The position numbers and the translations under genes were made by a program. This document shows positions 8,217-17,366 of a DNA stretch of 48,980 nt, one piece after another (within the stretch, counting starts at the first letter, position 1; each line of letters starts with the position of its first letter). A model generated the notes under the pieces. The model did not search any database, was not told where the DNA came from, and worked only from the letters and a program-made list of their open reading frames with translations. The DNA comes from an uncultured Bacteroidales bacterium (GTDB taxonomy: Bacteria > Bacteroidota > Bacteroidia > Bacteroidales > UBA932): contig CAMGFA010000009.1 in assembly GCA_946055165.1 (NCBI GenBank), positions 1 to 48,980 of the forward strand, in the 5' to 3' direction.

Positions 8217-9494
8217 TTACTCTCCCTTCAATGTGATATTGTCAAATCTAAGATGTGCAGAACCGGAATCTTCAGTAAATCTGATTTGTATGCTCTCTGT
8301 TCCAGACTGCACAGTGAAATCAGACCTGACATTGTCCGTGGTGCTGCTCTTACATATCTCTGTCCAAGATTCTCCATCGAGAGAATACTCAACTTTAACT
8401 GAACCACCACACTGATCAAATGCAAGCGTAAGGTCAGTGCAACCATGCAATTTGATTCCTGCTATGTTAAGCCAACCGTTTCCCGCCCTGCGTGCCCAGG
8501 CATAGGTGCCTGATATCAGCTTCATCGAAGAATATGCATATTTGGAAAGACAGATCTGAGTCCCGTCTGAAGTGTAATTAATGAAAGTCTTATCTCCATC
8601 ATATACTGTGAGACCCTCTTTTATTCCTTCTGTAACTTCCGCATTGTCACCATTATAAGAAGAAATGTTAGCAGGCGTAAACTGAGTTGCAGTATTCCCG
8701 CTGATACCGCCTTCAGTGGTGTCGAAAGCAATTGTTCCGGAAATACTTATCTGAGTATCGAAGATTTCAGAATACAGTGCCTTAGGTTCTCCTTTCCTGA
8801 CATGAAGTTTATAATCTGCCGTTCCGAAATTACCCTTGACATCGCTGACTTCAAATACGAAGGCAATATCCTTTCCTCCGTCTTCCGAGGTAGTGGTATA
8901 GACAAAATGATAAGCATCCTCTTTGTTGGAAGCAAATCCCTCTGTCTTGGTAAGGGATGCCAATTCCACCCCGTTTTTAAATGTCCTTATCTTCGCGATG
9001 CTGTATCCGGTAGACACCTTAACATCGAACTCCACACTTTCACCCATAATTACTTCGGAAGGCAGTTCTTCCGGTAGAGAAAGGGTTACGGTCTCGGAAA
9101 TCGAACGGACATACACGGGATAATCAATGCTATGCTTATAGCCGTCCACGCCCTCTGCCGTAAAGACAAAATCTATGGACTGGCCTATTTGCTCTGCACT
9201 GAATATATAACCGAAAGAATATAGCACCTCTTCTGTGGTACCCTCATATGTCTTTTCCGAACCATCGACGATTACTCCGTCAATAGATGTGTACACAGAC
9301 TTCAGTCCTTCACTATAACTGACATTAAGATTATAATGTACATTATCTTCCGGATAGGCAAGCACAGGAGCTTCTCCTATCAAAGTCATGCTTAGACTTC
9401 CGTGATCTTCTTTCACATCAACAATATTCTTTTCCTCACAACCAATCAAGGCAAGTGAGAAAAGAGTCACCATTATTATCGTAATTTTTTTCAT
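8217..9494 (-). CDS. SusE-like surface glycan-binding lipoprotein (PUL 1)
   Basis: A 425-residue lipoprotein, cysteine at residue 19 (LALIGC). Two Ig-like/SusE-like beta modules at roughly residues 28-132 and 133-230 are each bounded by a Y-x-V-x-V-R type strand (YPVYVRS, YKLHVRK). The remaining ~190 residues form a jelly-roll-like module ending SAHLRFDNITLKG, similar to the discoidin or choice-of-anchor folds that bind sugars. Position after SusCD and the GH2-like enzyme, and before the second oxidoreductase, is that of a surface glycan-binding protein. Stop and next start are six bases apart. Ligand unknown. Confidence 0.65.
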   Translation of the reverse strand: MKKITIIMVTLFSLALIGCEEKNIVDVKEDHGSLSMTLIGEAPVLAYPEDNVHYNLNVSYSEGLKSVYTSIDGVIVDGSEKTYEGTTEEVLYSFGYIFSAEQIGQSIDFVFTAEGVDGYKHSIDYPVYVRSISETVTLSLPEELPSEVIMGESVEFDVKVSTGYSIAKIRTFKNGVELASLTKTEGFASNKEDAYHFVYTTTSEDGGKDIAFVFEVSDVKGNFGTADYKLHVRKGEPKALYSEIFDTQISISGTIAFDTTEGGISGNTATQFTPANISSYNGDNAEVTEGIKEGLTVYDGDKTFINYTSDGTQICLSKYAYSSMKLISGTYAWARRAGNGWLNIAGIKLHGCTDLTLAFDQCGGSVKVEYSLDGESWTEICKSSTTDNVRSDFTVQSGTESIQIRFTEDSGSAHLRFDNITLKGE

Positions 9495-9505
9495 CGCCCA
9501 AAAAC

Positions 9506-10837
9506 CTATTTAACACAGAATGGAATTACTGAAAGAGCAGCCTTCCTGTTTGTATCCCTGACGAATACAAGAAGACGATAGTTGCCGGCTGCCTTAGGAG
9601 CCGTAAAAGCGATAGTCTGCAAAGTTTCATTCTCTATCAGACCGCTTATGCCTTCTGGCAGGCTCCCGTCGGTGTCTGCACTTCCCTCCTGATATATCAT
9701 CCACTTATATGAAAGTGAGGAGCCCCAAGGGGACGAAGCACTGACAGATGCCGTATTCTCGCTGGATGGACTGACCACTATGCTGTCATCGGCAATCTTC
9801 CCATTCATAACCATAGCAGTACGATCAGCAATTACAGGTGCCAGCTTCTCCGGATACTTTCCTGTCCAGTAATGTTGAATCTCATCAACAGCTCCGAATG
9901 TATTTCCGGATTTATCGAAAAGGCCATACCAGGTCAACACTTCTCCATGATTCTGATACCCCCAGACAAAAGGGAAAGAACCCAAGCAGCCATTATCCAG
10001 ATTAGGAATAACCGCTTTCTCATATATCTCCTTATATTTCTCAGCTTTCTGTGTACTTGTTTCCTCAATCAAGCTGCCAAATGAAGTCTTGGGTACACTT
10101 GTAGTCCAAGTTCCCAGCTGTCCGAACTCGGTAAGCATCCAGGGTTTGGTCCAGCCGGCCGATTCAAGATTGGCCTGAATATTCATAGGATTTGGATAAT
10201 ATGAGTTGATGCATAGAAAATCCAGTTCCGGAGCCATCTCGATTATCAGCTTTACATTTGCCACATTTGAACTGGCAAGCGTAGTGGTTACAGGATGATT
10301 TGGATCTTCCTCATGAATCATCTTGGCGATATCGTTGATAGCCGTCCAAAGTTTAGTATTCTTATACATCGATTCAGCCTCATTTCCTATACTCCAGCAC
10401 ATGACCGCCGGATGATTTCTGAAGCGTCGGACCAAACTACGGCAATTCTCAAGCTGAGCGGCGACCTTCTCTTCATTGTCATAATCAAATCCATCCCTCT
10501 CCCTTGAGATATAAAGACCCATGTGAACGTATAGGTTGTTCTTGTATGCCTCACTGAGAATGCTCGGAGTAGTCTCTTCCGAAGTCGAATAAGTTCTTAT
10601 GCAGTTACCGCCCAATTCGGCAACTCTCTTATAATTACGGTTGGTCGCTGCACCCTTGGCAAGCCATTCCTCACCGTTCTTGTACAGCCTCCAAACACCG
10701 CTTTCGTTATTAATGCAAAATACCGTTGCCTCATTGACATCTGAGCCCTGCGGTATTATCGTCTCCCTCTCCTTACTGCAAGAAACGAGAGCAAGTCCCA
10801 TCAGCATCAGGGGAAAAATTACTTTTGAGTATCTCAT
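9506..10837 (-). CDS. GH2-like TIM-barrel glycoside hydrolase lipoprotein (PUL 1)
   Basis: A 443-residue lipoprotein (cysteine 20 in LALVSC) with a TIM barrel of GH2/clan A type. The acid/base glutamate is E153 in CWSIGNEAE and the nucleophile is E237 in MLTEFGQ, so both catalytic residues are present. It lacks the N-terminal jelly roll and Ig domains of full-length GH2 enzymes; after the barrel only ~95 residues of beta-rich sequence follow (from about residue 345). So it is a minimal GH2-like enzyme and could instead belong to another clan A family. Its ATG overlaps the TGA of the upstream oxidoreductase by four bases. Substrate unknown, probably a beta-linked glycan. Confidence 0.75.
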   Translation of the reverse strand: MRYSKVIFPLMLMGLALVSCSKERETIIPQGSDVNEATVFCINNESGVWRLYKNGEEWLAKGAATNRNYKRVAELGGNCIRTYSTSEETTPSILSEAYKNNLYVHMGLYISRERDGFDYDNEEKVAAQLENCRSLVRRFRNHPAVMCWSIGNEAESMYKNTKLWTAINDIAKMIHEEDPNHPVTTTLASSNVANVKLIIEMAPELDFLCINSYYPNPMNIQANLESAGWTKPWMLTEFGQLGTWTTSVPKTSFGSLIEETSTQKAEKYKEIYEKAVIPNLDNGCLGSFPFVWGYQNHGEVLTWYGLFDKSGNTFGAVDEIQHYWTGKYPEKLAPVIADRTAMVMNGKIADDSIVVSPSSENTASVSASSPWGSSLSYKWMIYQEGSADTDGSLPEGISGLIENETLQTIAFTAPKAAGNYRLLVFVRDTNRKAALSVIPFCVK

Positions 10838-12456
10838 TTTATTTTAGTGTTAACATTATATTCAAGTATCTGACCATCAGCTCTTAATCGAGCCACAAGA
10901 CTATCTCTGTCTATTTTTTGGACAGAGCATTTGGACTTGGCGGCCATAGCAGCAGCCGTACCACAAGACTGGCCAAGCACCATATACACAGGCTCCATCC
11001 GTATGGAGGAATAAGCCACGTGAGATGCAGACAGGCACACAGGCACCAGCAGGTTAGAGCATTCTTCCGCCCTCGGTACCAGTGCAGCATAATCAATCTG
11101 ATAAGGCTTGGTCGGGACAAAGATTCCACCTTCTATCATAATGCTGTCCCCTTGAGCTACATATGAGACAAAATGACAATCCATCGGATAGGAGCCCATA
11201 CCGACAGGATGGGTAATCTCCTCATTTCTTTTTCCTTCGATATTATGTTGAGTCATAACATACTCCCCAAGCATTCTTCTGGCTTCCCTGATGTAAAGCT
11301 GATGTGGGAAAGAGCCATTGTCCATAAATTCATCCTTTGGCCATCCCCATCTTGCCATCTCCTGCCTCATAGTCTCGGGCACCCTTTCATCGTGACCGAG
11401 AAACCATAACATCCCTTCGGCATAAAGACGGTGCTCATCGGCGATTTCTTTTCTGGTCTGATAATCCCCTTCCGGATAATCAAAGCTGCCGCCTATATAA
11501 TCCAGATGGTTGGTATCTGTCTTTCTATTCGGCATAGGAGTGAAAGTAATCACATCCTTCAGTTCGGATTTCCCATCGGATTCAATCCTGCGAAGTACCA
11601 TCTCAAACATCGCAGGGTCATATTCTTCAGGCTTTCGAAGCGGAATCATATTATCAGGATCATCAGTCAAAGTCACTCGGTAACAATAAGCTTGTGTGCG
11701 CTTATCCCCTTCCCCAATTTCTCCATAAAGAGTTGGAGCCAACCTTGGAATAAGCTGTCCATTTTCAAGAAATGCTGAGCCTTTTATCATTCCATGATTA
11801 CGTATTCCGGCCAATGTTTCCCCATACGTAGAGACAGCCTCCCTTCCAGTCACATAACTGACTCCTGCCTGCGCCATCAAATCACCCTCATATGAAGCAT
11901 CAACAAAGACCTTTGCACGGATTCGGATACCATTTAGAGTACAAATAGACTTGATTTTGCCTTTTTTTAGCTCGACCCCGTCCACAAGTTCAATAGGTGA
12001 ATTATAAAGAATTTCTACTCCGGCTTCTTCCAGCATGTCTTTCATAATTCTCTCCCCTACCCCTGACTCATATACCCACTGCATTCTGCGAGAATCATTC
12101 TTGCCCGAAAAAGTCCGTTTTTTAGTTGACTCCATAAACTGCTCGCGGCTTTGATTATGCCATGACTCTTCAGCCAGGTAATATGAGTATATCCTCTTAT
12201 AGAACTCTTCTGCGATTCCGCCGACTACACTATGCTTATTGATGTCTGTAGCAGTAAGTCCTGATGTAGCCAAACCTCCTACGTGGCCATCCTGACAGAC
12301 CAGCAGGACTCTTGCACCCATTCTGGCAGCTTCAATAGACGCACAAACTCCTGACGCAGAGCCACCATAAACGCACACGTCATAAGTCTTGAAGACAGGA
12401 GCAGAAATCTGCAACACGGCCCAAAGGCTCATTAATAAAAAAACTACTCTACGCAT
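10834..12456 (-). CDS. Exported FAD-dependent oxidoreductase (PUL 1, second copy)
   Basis: A 540-residue FAD_oxidored family protein, paralogous to 6213-8210. It has a signal-peptide-like N-terminus but no lipobox cysteine, so it is probably periplasmic. The FAD motif is DVCVYGGSASG; further shared blocks are DASYEGDLMA, RRMLGEYVMTQ and LLVPVCLSASH. It ends after the FAD domain and lacks the golvesin-like C-terminal module of its paralogue. It starts one base after the SusD stop and overlaps the GH2-like gene, so it is the first enzyme gene of the operon. The reaction is unknown; oxidation of a sugar or an aglycone in the periplasm is the likeliest reading. Confidence 0.8.
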   Translation of the reverse strand: MRRVVFLLMSLWAVLQISAPVFKTYDVCVYGGSASGVCASIEAARMGARVLLVCQDGHVGGLATSGLTATDINKHSVVGGIAEEFYKRIYSYYLAEESWHNQSREQFMESTKKRTFSGKNDSRRMQWVYESGVGERIMKDMLEEAGVEILYNSPIELVDGVELKKGKIKSICTLNGIRIRAKVFVDASYEGDLMAQAGVSYVTGREAVSTYGETLAGIRNHGMIKGSAFLENGQLIPRLAPTLYGEIGEGDKRTQAYCYRVTLTDDPDNMIPLRKPEEYDPAMFEMVLRRIESDGKSELKDVITFTPMPNRKTDTNHLDYIGGSFDYPEGDYQTRKEIADEHRLYAEGMLWFLGHDERVPETMRQEMARWGWPKDEFMDNGSFPHQLYIREARRMLGEYVMTQHNIEGKRNEEITHPVGMGSYPMDCHFVSYVAQGDSIMIEGGIFVPTKPYQIDYAALVPRAEECSNLLVPVCLSASHVAYSSIRMEPVYMVLGQSCGTAAAMAAKSKCSVQKIDRDSLVARLRADGQILEYNVNTKIK

Positions 12457-12457
12457 A

Positions 12458-14062
12458 CTAATATCCTACATTTTGAGGGAAGTTTTCTGCTCCCATATTA
12501 ATAATCTCAGACTCCGGAATAGGCCAACGGATGAAATGCGGATTGGCAGGAAGATTGGTTCTCCCCTTCATGGAAGCCTGATAGATAGGGTTTCCTGCAT
12601 ATTTGGTCACTTGATCAATAAGGATTCCAAGCCTCTTGAGGAAGAACCATCTGTCATTTTCGAAAGACAACTCTCTGGCCTCCTCATCGATGATATCCTG
12701 CATCGTCAAAGAAGCAGTAAACTCTGCATTGCCGGCCCTCTGCCAAGTCTTATTATAATAATATTTGGCCTTGGTCTGATCTCCCAACCTGAGCGCGGCC
12801 TCAGCACCTACAATATAAGCATCGGAGAGCCTGTACAGAATAAAATCCTTGTAACCTCTTTTCTCTGAAGGAGTCTTTGTATATATGTCACCCCATTTTG
12901 TACAACCAGGCATAGTATAGCGGGGATCCCCGCTTCCTGAAGTATAGGCAGGCAGATACTCCCCAGGAGCAACCTGCTTACCGCTATACTGCACAGATAC
13001 CTTTCTGGTGTTACGGTATTTGTGAATATACCAGTCGTTATACCTTGTATCTTTCGCTTCATCGTACAAAGAAAGAAGATATGGATTGGGAAGAATTCTT
13101 CCGAAGGTATAACCCCAGTTCTCTGCAGAACAGGACTCCTCTTCAGTACCTCCGAGAGCCGTTCTGTACTGGGCTATGAACAAAGTGCACATCTGATTCC
13201 CTTTTGGGGTGGTGACAGAGAAGTTTCCTCCAGGATTTTCGCTCCATTGCTGGACCATGATTGCTTCCGCATGATTGAGATCGGCATTTTGGAACACCTC
13301 AGCGGTGGAAGCCAAAAGATGGAAAGCATTCGATTGGTCGATAAGATCAATCTGCTGAAGAGCAGTTTCCCAATCTTTCTTCCAAAGGGCGACCTTAGCC
13401 AAAATCAGTCTTGCCGCTCCCTGATTGAATCTGCCAGCCTCATACGAAGTCCATGGGAGATTCTCAGCAGCATAATTCAAATCCGAATACAGGAGTTCAT
13501 AAACCTCTGCAGCTGTAGCAGCACGGTAATCCCTCTCATCATTCACATTCTCTGATGTGACCGGTACGGTATTGAGCCAAATTCTGTCAAATATCCTGAA
13601 AAGATGGAAGTAAGACTGGGCCCTGAAGCCGTGAGCCTGTGCAAGTGTCCTTTTGAGTTCCTCGCTCTGCTCCATCTGCTCACCATACCAGATAATTTCG
13701 TTACAACGGCTTATTATCTGATAATTTATCTTCCACATATACAGCACCTGAGCTGCGGAAGGCTTCAAATAATTCGGATCATAGATTCCGAAAAAATTAC
13801 CCGTTCCCCCACATGTTGCCACGATATCGGTTCCCCTCTCCAGCGCCCACCAGGTAGGACTCTCATTGCCACTGTTATCGGCTAACAATGTCCTGTGCAG
13901 TGAATAAACAGCATTCATTGCAAGCTCAAGACCTGATGGAGTGGAATAAATATAATCCACAGAGTACTGGGTCTCGTTATTTTCCTCGAGAAACTTGGCA
14001 CAAGAAGATAGACAAAGCACCAAGGTACAAACAAATCCAGCAGATATAATTTTCTTATCCAT
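12458..14062 (-). CDS. susD: SusD/RagB-family outer-membrane glycan-binding lipoprotein (PUL 1)
   Basis: A 534-residue SusD homologue that caps the SusC transporter and binds the glycan at the surface. Lipobox cysteine 21 (LCLSSC). The N-terminal TPR-like helices (YIYSTPSGLELAMNAVY, then AHGFRAQSYFHLFRIF) and the C-terminal RagB/SusD block (DEEARELSFENDRWFFLKR) are typical. Its ATG follows the SusC stop by 12 bases, the usual SusC-SusD pairing. Specificity cannot be read from sequence. Confidence 0.95.
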   Translation of the reverse strand: MDKKIISAGFVCTLVLCLSSCAKFLEENNETQYSVDYIYSTPSGLELAMNAVYSLHRTLLADNSGNESPTWWALERGTDIVATCGGTGNFFGIYDPNYLKPSAAQVLYMWKINYQIISRCNEIIWYGEQMEQSEELKRTLAQAHGFRAQSYFHLFRIFDRIWLNTVPVTSENVNDERDYRAATAAEVYELLYSDLNYAAENLPWTSYEAGRFNQGAARLILAKVALWKKDWETALQQIDLIDQSNAFHLLASTAEVFQNADLNHAEAIMVQQWSENPGGNFSVTTPKGNQMCTLFIAQYRTALGGTEEESCSAENWGYTFGRILPNPYLLSLYDEAKDTRYNDWYIHKYRNTRKVSVQYSGKQVAPGEYLPAYTSGSGDPRYTMPGCTKWGDIYTKTPSEKRGYKDFILYRLSDAYIVGAEAALRLGDQTKAKYYYNKTWQRAGNAEFTASLTMQDIIDEEARELSFENDRWFFLKRLGILIDQVTKYAGNPIYQASMKGRTNLPANPHFIRWPIPESEIINMGAENFPQNVGY

Positions 14063-14074
14063 TTCAATAATAGT

Positions 14075-17000
14075 TTAGAATGATACATTTACACCTATAA
14101 GTGCCGTTCTTGGCTCCGGATATGCTCCGGTATTCCCTTCCGGCCCATAGCCAAGCACTTCCGTTTTAGTCCACACATTGGTAAAAGTGGCATAGAGACG
14201 CAATCTCTGAATGGACAAAGCTTTAATCATGTTCTTAGGAAAGGTGTATCCGATCTGGATATTCCTCAACCTGAAATACGTCGCATCCTGATAACCCAGA
14301 GAATTAATGTACGCAGGAGCTTGTGTCATATTAGGAGCAGGAGCCTCATTGGATGGATTATTGACCGTCCAGTAGTTTCTCCTGATACCGTTTCGTTTGC
14401 CTGTCATATCTCCACCGGTATTGAAAGATGTCAGATACTCATTGTAAATGTATCCTCCGACAGAAGCATACAGTTCTAAGGACAAGTCTATTCCACTGTA
14501 TTCAAAAGTGGAGACGATAGTGCCTATCCAATCAGGATCTCTATTGAAAATCACCCTGTCATCCGCATTGATTGTATTATCCAAATTGACATCCTTTACT
14601 TTGATATCGCCAGGATTGGCATCAGGCATATAAGAATTTGATATTTCATCCCCGATTTGCCAGATACCATCAAATGCATAATCATAGTACACATTCATTG
14701 GCTGACCGATAAACCATTTGTTATTCACATCATTCAAAGGCTTGCCGTTTTCATCCACCCTGTCATCGATTCTGATAATCTTATTCACATTCTTTGAATA
14801 AGTGAAGTTCAGCATCCATTCAAAATCTCCTATTGAAAGAGGAACAGTATTGAGTGTCAATTCCACGCCTTTGTTTTGAACCGCGCCCAGATTCACCAAT
14901 TGATTGACATAACCTGTAGAGTTACTCAAAGACTTATATATGAGCAAGTCATCAGTATCTGTCTGGTATAATTCGAGAGAGCCGCTTATCCGGCCGTTGA
15001 AAAAACCAAAATCCAAACCTGCATTCATAGAAGTGGATGTCTCCCATTTCAATTCCGGATTTGACAAAGTCGTGTCAGGCAGATATCCGATGGCTGTCTT
15101 ATCAAACTCAGTAAGGTATTTTTCCGTTAGACCAAGAGTAGTGTATGGGGAGACTCCCTGGTTACCGACCTGGCCCCAGCTTAAACGCAGTTTCAGATTG
15201 GAAAGCCAATCCACATTATTCAAGAAATTCTCTTTATTGATTCTCCATGCAAAAGAAACTGATGGAAAACAGCCAAACTTATGATTTTTGCCGAATACTG
15301 AAGAGCCATCAACCCTGACAGCAGCAGTAAAAAGATACCTGTCGTCATAGTTATACCTCGCACGGGCGAGGAAAGATAACATCTTTCTATTTGAAAGCCC
15401 ATATGAAGGAACGCCATAATTCAGTGCAGAACCTATAGCCTTATAAGACAGGTCGTCATTTGCGAAATCAGTTCCATTGATGCTAATCGACTTGTAATCG
15501 ATAACATTAAGACTCTGCATTAGGGTAGCATCAAAATGATGGACAGACTTGAAGTCTTGTTTATAATTAAGAATATTCTCAAGCAGATAATCATTGTTTG
15601 TACTCCTGCTTACAGTAGCTTTACCGAGATAGCCGGCAGACAAGCATGACGTATGATTTCGTCCAAGATAAGTATCGCTTTCGACAGCTCTACTGGTCAT
15701 GCTCGTATTTAACTTGTAAGTCAATCCGTCAACTATCTTCCAATCCAGAAATACATTATATAATTGTCTGACTATATTGGTTCTATATTCAGAATTATTT
15801 ATATTCCATAAAGGGTTATAATGAGATTCTCCCGCTTCAGTAACATCTTTTCTCAATGTCTGAGCATCATCTTCATAGACCTTTGCCAAAGGTGGCATGG
15901 AAATAAAAGTATTAAAAGTGCCGTCCGCTGTCTGTTTCCAGGACTGGACATAATTAAGATTGGCACCTATACTCAAGTTTTTACTGAGCTTATGATCTAT
16001 ATTTATACGTGCTGAGACTTTGTCGAAACCAGAATTAATGACCATTCCATCCTGTTGAAAAAGGCCCAGCCCGATGACGAACTTGGTGCTTTCATTTCCG
16101 CTTTGAACCAGAATATCGTGCTTCTGCTGAAGAGCTTTATGTATCATCAGTTCTTCCCAGTTGACGAATTCCCCGCTCTTCAGCACTTCGCCCATAATCC
16201 CAGGAAAACAACTTGCCTCATCATAGGTACCAAATGCCTGAATATAAGCCTCCTTGCGATAAGCAGCCCATTCTTCCCCGTTATAGAATTCACAATTTCG
16301 ATCTATCCCCTGAACGGACATATAGCCATCATAGGAGACTTTAACTTTTCCCTCTATTCCCCTCTTGGTCGTAATCAGAATAACTCCATTTGCCGCTCTG
16401 GCACCATAGATTGATTGAGAGGAAGCATCTTTGAGAATCTCCATAGACTCGATATCGAAAGCATTGATATCATCAATCCCACTCATAGGCACCCCATCCA
16501 CGATATACAAAGGAGAATTGTCGGCCGAAAGAGAGCGTCGCCCACGAATAAGAACAGATGAACTGCCTCCAGGCTCTGCACTGTTCATTTTTACCTGAAC
16601 ACCGGCAGCTGTACCCCTTAGCATCTCGCCTACACTTACCGTAGGCATCTTGTTAAGCTCTTCCGCCTTAATGGATGTGATTGCCCCTGTGATATCGCTT
16701 TTTTTCTGGGATCCGTAGCCCACGAAGACCAATTCATCCAACATTTGAAAGTCTTCCTTCAAGATGAAGGTCTGACTATTACCCCCCCCCAATTTCGCAC
16801 TAACGATGAGATCCGTAAATCCCATACAGGTCAGTTTAAACTTCTCCCCTTCCTTTGCGGAGACAGAGAAGTATCCGTCCGTATCGGCAATGGCATAAGC
16901 TCCACCTGCCAAGGAAATAATAGCTGCACCACATACTGCCTCTCCGCTCGAATCTATTACACGTCCCACAAAGGATGGCGTTTGCGTTCGAGTACCTTTC

Positions 17001-17320
17001 GAAGTATTTGTATTATTGGCCTTGGATAATAAAATGGTATTATCCTCTATCGAATAAGTGAGTCCCAGGGGCTGGAACAGTTGCTTAAGCACCTTTGGAA
17101 GTGGTTCTTCAGAGACAGATAGCGAGACCTTAATCGAAGGATCCATCACTTCTTCGCTATAGAAGAACGATAGTCCGCACTGCCCCTCAATTTCCCTAAG
17201 GACTAAAGAAATTGGCCTTGATTCCAAATTCACCGTTATCCGCACATCTCCCTGGGCAAAGGCAGAAAAACAGTGAGTGCATATAACCATGCAGAGCATG
17301 GCAACAAAGGTTTTCTTCAT
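14075..17320 (-). CDS. susC: SusC/RagA-family TonB-dependent transporter with STN domain (PUL 1)
   Basis: A 1081-residue outer-membrane importer. In order: signal peptide (to about residue 23), STN signalling domain (24-100), carboxypeptidase-regulatory-like domain (116-195), TonB-box region FVGYGSQKK, plug with the PLYIVDGVP motif, and a beta-barrel ending in GVNVSF. The STN domain is used by transporters that signal through a FecR/ECF pair, and that pair lies just upstream. Nine consecutive G (coding strand; 16782-16790) encode Gly178-Gly180 between the carboxypeptidase-like domain and the plug. A one-base slip there would stop translation early. The frame is intact here. Confidence 0.95.
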   Translation of the reverse strand: MKKTFVAMLCMVICTHCFSAFAQGDVRITVNLESRPISLVLREIEGQCGLSFFYSEEVMDPSIKVSLSVSEEPLPKVLKQLFQPLGLTYSIEDNTILLSKANNTNTSKGTRTQTPSFVGRVIDSSGEAVCGAAIISLAGGAYAIADTDGYFSVSAKEGEKFKLTCMGFTDLIVSAKLGGGNSQTFILKEDFQMLDELVFVGYGSQKKSDITGAITSIKAEELNKMPTVSVGEMLRGTAAGVQVKMNSAEPGGSSSVLIRGRRSLSADNSPLYIVDGVPMSGIDDINAFDIESMEILKDASSQSIYGARAANGVILITTKRGIEGKVKVSYDGYMSVQGIDRNCEFYNGEEWAAYRKEAYIQAFGTYDEASCFPGIMGEVLKSGEFVNWEELMIHKALQQKHDILVQSGNESTKFVIGLGLFQQDGMVINSGFDKVSARINIDHKLSKNLSIGANLNYVQSWKQTADGTFNTFISMPPLAKVYEDDAQTLRKDVTEAGESHYNPLWNINNSEYRTNIVRQLYNVFLDWKIVDGLTYKLNTSMTSRAVESDTYLGRNHTSCLSAGYLGKATVSRSTNNDYLLENILNYKQDFKSVHHFDATLMQSLNVIDYKSISINGTDFANDDLSYKAIGSALNYGVPSYGLSNRKMLSFLARARYNYDDRYLFTAAVRVDGSSVFGKNHKFGCFPSVSFAWRINKENFLNNVDWLSNLKLRLSWGQVGNQGVSPYTTLGLTEKYLTEFDKTAIGYLPDTTLSNPELKWETSTSMNAGLDFGFFNGRISGSLELYQTDTDDLLIYKSLSNSTGYVNQLVNLGAVQNKGVELTLNTVPLSIGDFEWMLNFTYSKNVNKIIRIDDRVDENGKPLNDVNNKWFIGQPMNVYYDYAFDGIWQIGDEISNSYMPDANPGDIKVKDVNLDNTINADDRVIFNRDPDWIGTIVSTFEYSGIDLSLELYASVGGYIYNEYLTSFNTGGDMTGKRNGIRRNYWTVNNPSNEAPAPNMTQAPAYINSLGYQDATYFRLRNIQIGYTFPKNMIKALSIQRLRLYATFTNVWTKTEVLGYGPEGNTGAYPEPRTALIGVNVSF
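16782..16790 (-). repeat. Nine-G homopolymer tract inside susC of PUL 1
   Basis: Plus strand reads nine C; on the coding strand it covers the last base of a TTG codon, two GGG codons and two bases of GGT. Such tracts are prone to slipped-strand mispairing. Whether length varies among cells is not visible here. Confidence 0.8.
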
Positions 17321-17366
17321 TTGTATCAGTATTATTTGTTATTAATTTCGTGTGGTCAGGGCTTGG

